From Helicobacteraceae bacterium (GTDB lineage: Bacteria > Campylobacterota > Campylobacteria > Campylobacterales > Sulfurimonadaceae), in contig JAGGTH010000033.1 in assembly GCA_021163845.1 (NCBI GenBank), positions 1 through 64,000 of the forward strand: DNA of 64,000 bases, read 5' to 3'. Position numbers and translations under genes: made by a program. Within the stretch, counting starts at the first letter, position 1; each line of letters begins with the position of its first letter. Positions 59,860-64,000 of the stretch are shown one piece after another. A model generated the notes under the pieces. The model searched no databases. It was not told the DNA's origin and saw only the letters and a list, made by a program, of their open reading frames with translations.

Positions 59860-61094
59860 AAAAAGCATTTTATAGTGGTATCTTAGTAACTCTTTTGAGT
59901 ATTGTGCTCAATTTTTCCTTTAAGGTACTTGCAGCAAATCTCATAGAAAAAGCATCGCTTACCCTCTATTTTACCGCCATAGATATCTTTACACTTACAC
60001 TTTTGATCTTAGTTGGATTTCGCTCCTCTATGGTAGTTGCTTTTTCTCAGTTTAAAAACGATCAGATGATCATCAATATCTTTCGGGGTGTGATCGTGGT
60101 GGTGGTTTTGGCCGTTTGGGCTTTTGTGGTTCCATTTTTAAAGCACAAAATAGGTGTTGAGATCCATTATTGGTATCTTGTCGCTACCGTATTAGCTCTG
60201 AGTCTTTCTTTGTATTTTTCCAATATCATAGCGATGTATCGACTCTATCATATCATTAATGCCGTCACACTCTTAGAGCCATTTTTGATCCTCTTATGGT
60301 TTATGATCGCTTTTTTTGCCTTTTCACTTGATGGTGTACAACCTCTTTTTATTGCCACTATCATGAGCTCTTTTGGGGTGAGTATGTTTGTATATATGAT
60401 GAGCAAGCGCTACTATGCAGCGGTTTCTTTAAAGCGACCAGATTTTGATGAAAAAGCGATTAGATTCTTAAAAAACTCTGTCATCTCGACCATTGAATTT
60501 GGCTCTGGGATCGTATTGCTTTATATGGTGGTCTTTTTGATGCTCCACTATTTTAGCATTGATGAACTGGGTGACTTTCAGGTGGTGACCAAGCCGATCT
60601 TCTCTTATATGTTAATGCTTTTTGTTTTCCCTATTTTCCGTTTTGTGCTTCCTGAACTCTCTAAGCTCATTAGTGAAAAAAATATAGAGGAGATCCGATC
60701 TTTAAAGGTGTGGATACTTCGTTATGCATTTATTGTAAGTGGAGTTTTTTTGGTACTTACTCTTCTTTTTATTGAGGATATGATAGGGATACTTTTTCCA
60801 AGTGAATATGCGGGCGCTTCATTGATGTTAAAGCACCTGGCATTTTTCTTTATCTTTTTGATCCTCAATGCCTATCAGATCGCTTTTATTAAAGCAAGTG
60901 GGGCTTTTATGAGTGCTTTGCTTATTAGACTTTTGGGAATAGTTGTTCTTATAAGTACATTTTATATTATCTATTACTTTTATTCACAAAGTGAAATATC
61001 TGTGATTATCTCCCTCGTATTTAGCTACTTTGTGATGTTTATTGTCTCCTATTTTGTAGAGCGAAAGATCTTCTTATCTTTGAAAGCTTTGTAG
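59856..61094 (+). CDS. MATE/MOP-superfamily flippase-like membrane protein
   Basis: This 412-residue polytopic membrane protein has about 12 hydrophobic segments with few charged residues between them. The pattern and length fit polysaccharide flippases (Wzx/MurJ-like members of the MOP superfamily). Examples are the opening GILVTLLSIVLNFSFKVLAANLI, FQVVTKPIFSYMLMLFVFPIFRFVLPELSKLI in the middle, and LFPSEYAGASLMLKHLAFFFIF. No glycosyltransferase genes lie near, so the lipid-linked substrate is unclear. Its last 21 bases overlap the converging dihydroorotate-dehydrogenase-like gene. Confidence 0.7.
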   Translation: MKKAFYSGILVTLLSIVLNFSFKVLAANLIEKASLTLYFTAIDIFTLTLLILVGFRSSMVVAFSQFKNDQMIINIFRGVIVVVVLAVWAFVVPFLKHKIGVEIHYWYLVATVLALSLSLYFSNIIAMYRLYHIINAVTLLEPFLILLWFMIAFFAFSLDGVQPLFIATIMSSFGVSMFVYMMSKRYYAAVSLKRPDFDEKAIRFLKNSVISTIEFGSGIVLLYMVVFLMLHYFSIDELGDFQVVTKPIFSYMLMLFVFPIFRFVLPELSKLISEKNIEEIRSLKVWILRYAFIVSGVFLVLTLLFIEDMIGILFPSEYAGASLMLKHLAFFFIFLILNAYQIAFIKASGAFMSALLIRLLGIVVLISTFYIIYYFYSQSEISVIISLVFSYFVMFIVSYFVERKIFLSLKAL

Positions 61095-62072
61095 AGCTCC
61101 TATATAAGAGTTTCTCTCATAGACATCAGGATTGCTTGTGTGTGCAAGTGAGATACTTCCTCGCATTTGATCGGTGGAACTATACTCTTTTTCCTCCATC
61201 CAAGTAAGCATCTGTTTTAAAATATGCTCTATCTCTTGTTCCCCTTTTTGGAGTAATACAGAGGTAAATGAACACACATCCGCACCACTCATAAGTGCTT
61301 TGAGTAGATCCAAACCACTATGGATCCCTGTATTTGCACAGATATCTACTTCGAGTTTGTTATATAAAATAGCACACCATCGCAGGGTTTCACTTTTATC
61401 TTTTGAAGAGGTGATATTGGCTTTGTGCAGTGGAATGAGCTTTTCTAGGTCAATATCTACCTCCACAGGATTATCAAAGAGGGTGAGTCCACTCACTCCT
61501 GCCTCTACAAACTTTTTTGCCATATGTGCAGGAGCGCTAAAATAAGGATTCATCTTTAGATTGAGCGGGATGGAGATATGCTCTTTGAGATCTCTAAGTG
61601 TTTTGAGATACAACTCTTCAACCTGCGAAGAATCGAGTGAGAGGGATGTTGGGATGTAAGTGATATTGAGTTCAAGGGCATCGGCGCCAGCTTCTTGGAG
61701 TTTACGTCCATATTTGATCCAACCCCCACTGCTTACCCCATTGAGGCTTGCAATGATAGGGATATCGACACTCTCTTTGATACGGCGGATCTCTTCAAGA
61801 TAGTCATCAGCCTCTATATTTGTAAAGTCAATATCACTTGGCAGATAATCGAGTGCTTCTGCATAGGAGTGGTTAGAGTTGTGTAGAAAATGATCGAGTT
61901 GGTGTTGTTCGTGGTTGATCTGCTCTTCAAACAAGGAGTGCATTACTACAGCTCCAATGCCATAATCTTCGAGTTTTTTGATACTGCCGAGCTCTTTTGT
62001 AAGTGGTGAAGCAGACGCGATAAGTGGATTTTTGAGTGTATGTCCAAGATATTGTGTTGTGAGGTCTATCAT
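61074..62072 (-). CDS. Dihydroorotate dehydrogenase-like protein next to PFOR
   Basis: This FMN-barrel protein of 332 residues is related to class 1 dihydroorotate dehydrogenases. Family marks are the start LTTQYLGHTLKNPLIASASPLTKE, PIIASLNGVSSGGWIKYGRKLQEAGADALELNI and CANTGIHSGLDLLKALMSGADV. Proteins of this branch are often encoded beside pyruvate:ferredoxin oxidoreductase and probably do not serve pyrimidine synthesis; their substrate is unknown. The ORF track start at 62234 lies inside the PFOR gene. The ATG at 62072 has AGGAG upstream and sits one base after the PFOR stop, so the two are coupled. Confidence 0.85.
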   Translation of the reverse strand: MIDLTTQYLGHTLKNPLIASASPLTKELGSIKKLEDYGIGAVVMHSLFEEQINHEQHQLDHFLHNSNHSYAEALDYLPSDIDFTNIEADDYLEEIRRIKESVDIPIIASLNGVSSGGWIKYGRKLQEAGADALELNITYIPTSLSLDSSQVEELYLKTLRDLKEHISIPLNLKMNPYFSAPAHMAKKFVEAGVSGLTLFDNPVEVDIDLEKLIPLHKANITSSKDKSETLRWCAILYNKLEVDICANTGIHSGLDLLKALMSGADVCSFTSVLLQKGEQEIEHILKQMLTWMEEKEYSSTDQMRGSISLAHTSNPDVYERNSYIGALQSFQR

Positions 62073-62073
62073 T

Positions 62074-64000
62074 TTATTCTCCTGCTTCATTGAATTGATT
62101 TTGAAGTGTCGTGTATCTTTTATAGAGATTTTTAGCTGTATAGCGTGCTGTAGTGAGATACTCTTTGGCCGCTTCTTTATCCATTTTCTCCACCATATTA
62201 AAGCGTGTCTCTCCATACATGAACTCTTTGACATCTATACTAGGCTCTTTATAATCTAAGATCATTGGGTTTTTCCCATCGCTAGCGAGTGTTGGATTAA
62301 AGCGAAAAATAGGCCAAAGACCACTTTTAACCGCTTTTTGTTGTTGCTCCATCCCATAACGTAGATCATAGCCGTGTGCCACACAATGAGAGTACGCGAT
62401 AATCAGTGAAGGACCATCATACGCTTCGGCTTCTACAAAGGCTTTGAGTGTCGCTTTGTCATTGGCTCCAAGGCTTACTTTTGCGACATAGACATGTTCA
62501 TAGTTGATCGCCATGGATGCGAGATCTTTTGGCATAGCAGCTTTTCCACCTGCTGCAAATTTTGCTACGGCACCTGTCATGGTTGCTTTAGATTGTTGTC
62601 CGCCCGTGTTGGAATAGACCTGTGTGTCTAGAACCAAGATATTAACATTCTTTCCACTGGCAAGTACATGATCGAGTCCACCATAACCGATATCATACGC
62701 CCAACCATCTCCACCGATGATCCAGATAGATTTTTTGACAAGATATTCTACACATCCAAGGAGCTCTTGAGCCTCTCTTTGTTTCATATCTTGCAGGAGA
62801 GTTTGGAGTTTTTCTACACGCGCTCTTTGTGCGCTGATCTCTTTTTCCTCTGTTTGTTTGGCTGAGAGTATTTTCCCTACCAAAGTGCTATCAAGATGGG
62901 GCGAGAGTCTCTCAAGCAGATCGCGTGCTTTGTTGGTGTGATTATCCACAGCGAGGCGAAAACCTAGACCAAACTCGGCATTATCCTCAAAAAGAGAATT
63001 TGACCACGCTGGACCTCTGCCTTGTGCATTTTTCTTCCAAGGGGTGGTTGGAAGATTCCCCCCATAAATAGAGCTACATCCCGTAGCATTTGCCACAAGC
63101 ATTCGATCACCAAAGAGTTGTGAAGCGAGCTTAATATAAGGGGTTTCTCCACATCCAGGGCAGGCTCCACTAAACTCAAAGAGTGGTTCTAAAAACTGCG
63201 CCTCTTGAACTTTTGTGTGATCGAGTCTTTCCCTATCTACATAAGGAAGGGATGTGAAAAAATTCCAAAGCTCGATCCCCTCTTCGCGTAGAGGAAGTTG
63301 TGGCTGCATATTGATTGCTTTGAGATTGGTTTGTGATTTGTTTTTTGCGGGACACACCTCTACACATAGCGCACATCCCGTACAATCCTCAACAGCTACA
63401 GAGATATTGAAAAACTCATCTTCACCAAAAAGGGAACCTTTGGCTTTTCTATATTGAAAATTTTCAGGCGCACCCTCCAAAAAAGAGCTATCAAAAACCT
63501 TAGAGCGGATAACAGAATGGGGGCAAACACTTACACATTTATTGCACGCGATACATACTTCACTATCCCACACAGGTACTTCATGAGCGATATTTCGTTT
63601 TTCATATTGGCTTGTTCCTGTTGGCCATGTTCCATCATTTGGTAAGGCTGAGACAGGGATACTATCGCCTTTATACTCTGTGATCCGTGCAATCACCTCT
63701 TTGGCAAAACTATCGAGATCCCCTTTAAGTGCGGTGCGGAGTTCTTGAGTGCTAGAGATTGTGCGAGGAACTTCTACCTCGTAGAGGTTTTCTAAGGTAT
63801 TATCCACCGCAGCAAAGTTCATCGCTACGATCTGATCCCCTTTGGCACCATAGGTCTTTTGGATCGAGTCTTTGATCTTTTTGATCGCTTCATCTTGAGG
63901 GAGTATCCCACTAATAGCAAAAAAACATGTTTGCATGATGGTGTTGATGCGTGAGCCCATTTTACTTTTTTTGGCAACACTATAGGCATCAATCGCGTAA
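62074..64000 (-). CDS. nifJ: Pyruvate:ferredoxin oxidoreductase, C-terminal part (runs off the window)
   Basis: This homodimeric-type PFOR converts pyruvate and CoA to acetyl-CoA and CO2 with reduced ferredoxin; in Campylobacterota that fix carbon through the reductive TCA cycle it can run in reverse. The reading frame stays open from the ORF track ATG at 63960 to the window end (IDAYSVAKKSKMGSR), so about 640 C-terminal residues of a roughly 1180-residue protein are present. Visible are two [4Fe-4S] motifs (CIACNKCVSVCPHSV and CTGCALCVEVCPAKN), the third cluster cysteines in FSGACPGCGETPY, and the thiamine diphosphate site GGDGWAYDIGYGGLDHVL with LDTQVYSNTGGQ. The dihydroorotate-dehydrogenase-like gene follows one base later. 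Confidence 0.96.
   Translation of the reverse strand, partial: YAIDAYSVAKKSKMGSRINTIMQTCFFAISGILPQDEAIKKIKDSIQKTYGAKGDQIVAMNFAAVDNTLENLYEVEVPRTISSTQELRTALKGDLDSFAKEVIARITEYKGDSIPVSALPNDGTWPTGTSQYEKRNIAHEVPVWDSEVCIACNKCVSVCPHSVIRSKVFDSSFLEGAPENFQYRKAKGSLFGEDEFFNISVAVEDCTGCALCVEVCPAKNKSQTNLKAINMQPQLPLREEGIELWNFFTSLPYVDRERLDHTKVQEAQFLEPLFEFSGACPGCGETPYIKLASQLFGDRMLVANATGCSSIYGGNLPTTPWKKNAQGRGPAWSNSLFEDNAEFGLGFRLAVDNHTNKARDLLERLSPHLDSTLVGKILSAKQTEEKEISAQRARVEKLQTLLQDMKQREAQELLGCVEYLVKKSIWIIGGDGWAYDIGYGGLDHVLASGKNVNILVLDTQVYSNTGGQQSKATMTGAVAKFAAGGKAAMPKDLASMAINYEHVYVAKVSLGANDKATLKAFVEAEAYDGPSLIIAYSHCVAHGYDLRYGMEQQQKAVKSGLWPIFRFNPTLASDGKNPMILDYKEPSIDVKEFMYGETRFNMVEKMDKEAAKEYLTTARYTAKNLYKRYTTLQNQFNEAGE

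Overview
The window comes from an AT-rich, Gram-negative member of the Campylobacterota (Epsilonproteobacteria), most like the sulfur- and hydrogen-oxidising free-living genera around Sulfurimonas. The reasons are gene order and gene content. bioA is divergent from ppiD-ftsA-ftsZ, and the run cvpA-fur-lysS-glyA-DUF1882-SPOR-aroE matches the order known from Helicobacter and Campylobacter. The PutA is about 1195 residues long and the DAHP synthase is of the class II type. A pyruvate:ferredoxin oxidoreductase is present. Many genes start with TTG (ftsA, bioA, hoxW, lysS, trpE and several signalling genes), usually behind an AAGGA-type ribosome binding site. The species is an inference only.

Layout. 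1-0.9 kb: an AT-rich orphan gene with a HEPN-like RxxxxH motif. 1-5.2 kb: a NosL-type operon (double NosL protein, small anchored protein, FtsX-type permease, ATPase, membrane protein) with no nosZ. 5.2-9.5 kb: J-domain protein, ftsZ, ftsA and ppiD on the minus strand. 9.6-17.2 kb: bioA; a GGDEF/EAL protein paired with a periplasmic binding lipoprotein; an aldolase-like protein; a solute:sodium symporter with a 58-residue partner missing from the ORF track; and dnaJ. 17.3-19.9 kb: mltA, recR, pldA. 19.9-25.1 kb: a complete hoxEFUYH bidirectional [NiFe]-hydrogenase with its maturation protease. 25.1-29.4 kb: TonB-dependent receptor, small periplasmic protein and GGDEF/EAL protein, which looks like a sensory triad. 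29.4-37.8 kb (minus): aroE, trpE, a terminator, then SPOR, DUF1882, glyA, lysS, fur, cvpA and a diguanylate cyclase. 37.9-41 kb: class II DAHP synthase, then a two-gene encapsulin nanocompartment (encapsulated ferritin plus shell) and a hypothetical gene. 41-44.3 kb (minus): DUF808 protein, an ABC-F ATPase and a small membrane protein. 44.4-47.7 kb: retropepsin-like RimB, RimK glutamate ligase, an AstE/AspA-type deacylase and glutaminase. 47.7-54.3 kb (minus): SnoaL-like protein, a 57-residue Trp-Gly repeat peptide with its own promoter and strong RBS, putP, putA and a TPR membrane protein. 54.5-56.5 kb: an AT-rich GGDEF/EAL protein with a CxxCH haem motif, flanked by a 14-bp direct repeat. 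56.6-64 kb: htpG, several hypotheticals, a nuclease-like protein, a flippase-like protein, a dihydroorotate-dehydrogenase-like protein, and PFOR cut by the window end.

How the genes work together. Energy metabolism is represented by the Hox hydrogenase (H2/NAD(P)H), PFOR (pyruvate/ferredoxin) and proline catabolism (PutA/PutP). Iron and oxidative stress are represented by Fur and the ferritin-loaded encapsulin. Cyclic-di-GMP signalling is dense, with four proteins that have different sensor inputs. No CRISPR array, tRNA, rRNA, insertion sequence or prophage was seen. No stretch over 300 bases lacks a gene; the longest gap is 54276-54502.

The least explained items are the 57-residue repeat peptide, the rimB-rimK-deacylase-glsA operon, the NosL-ABC operon and the receptor/periplasmic/GGDEF-EAL triad.
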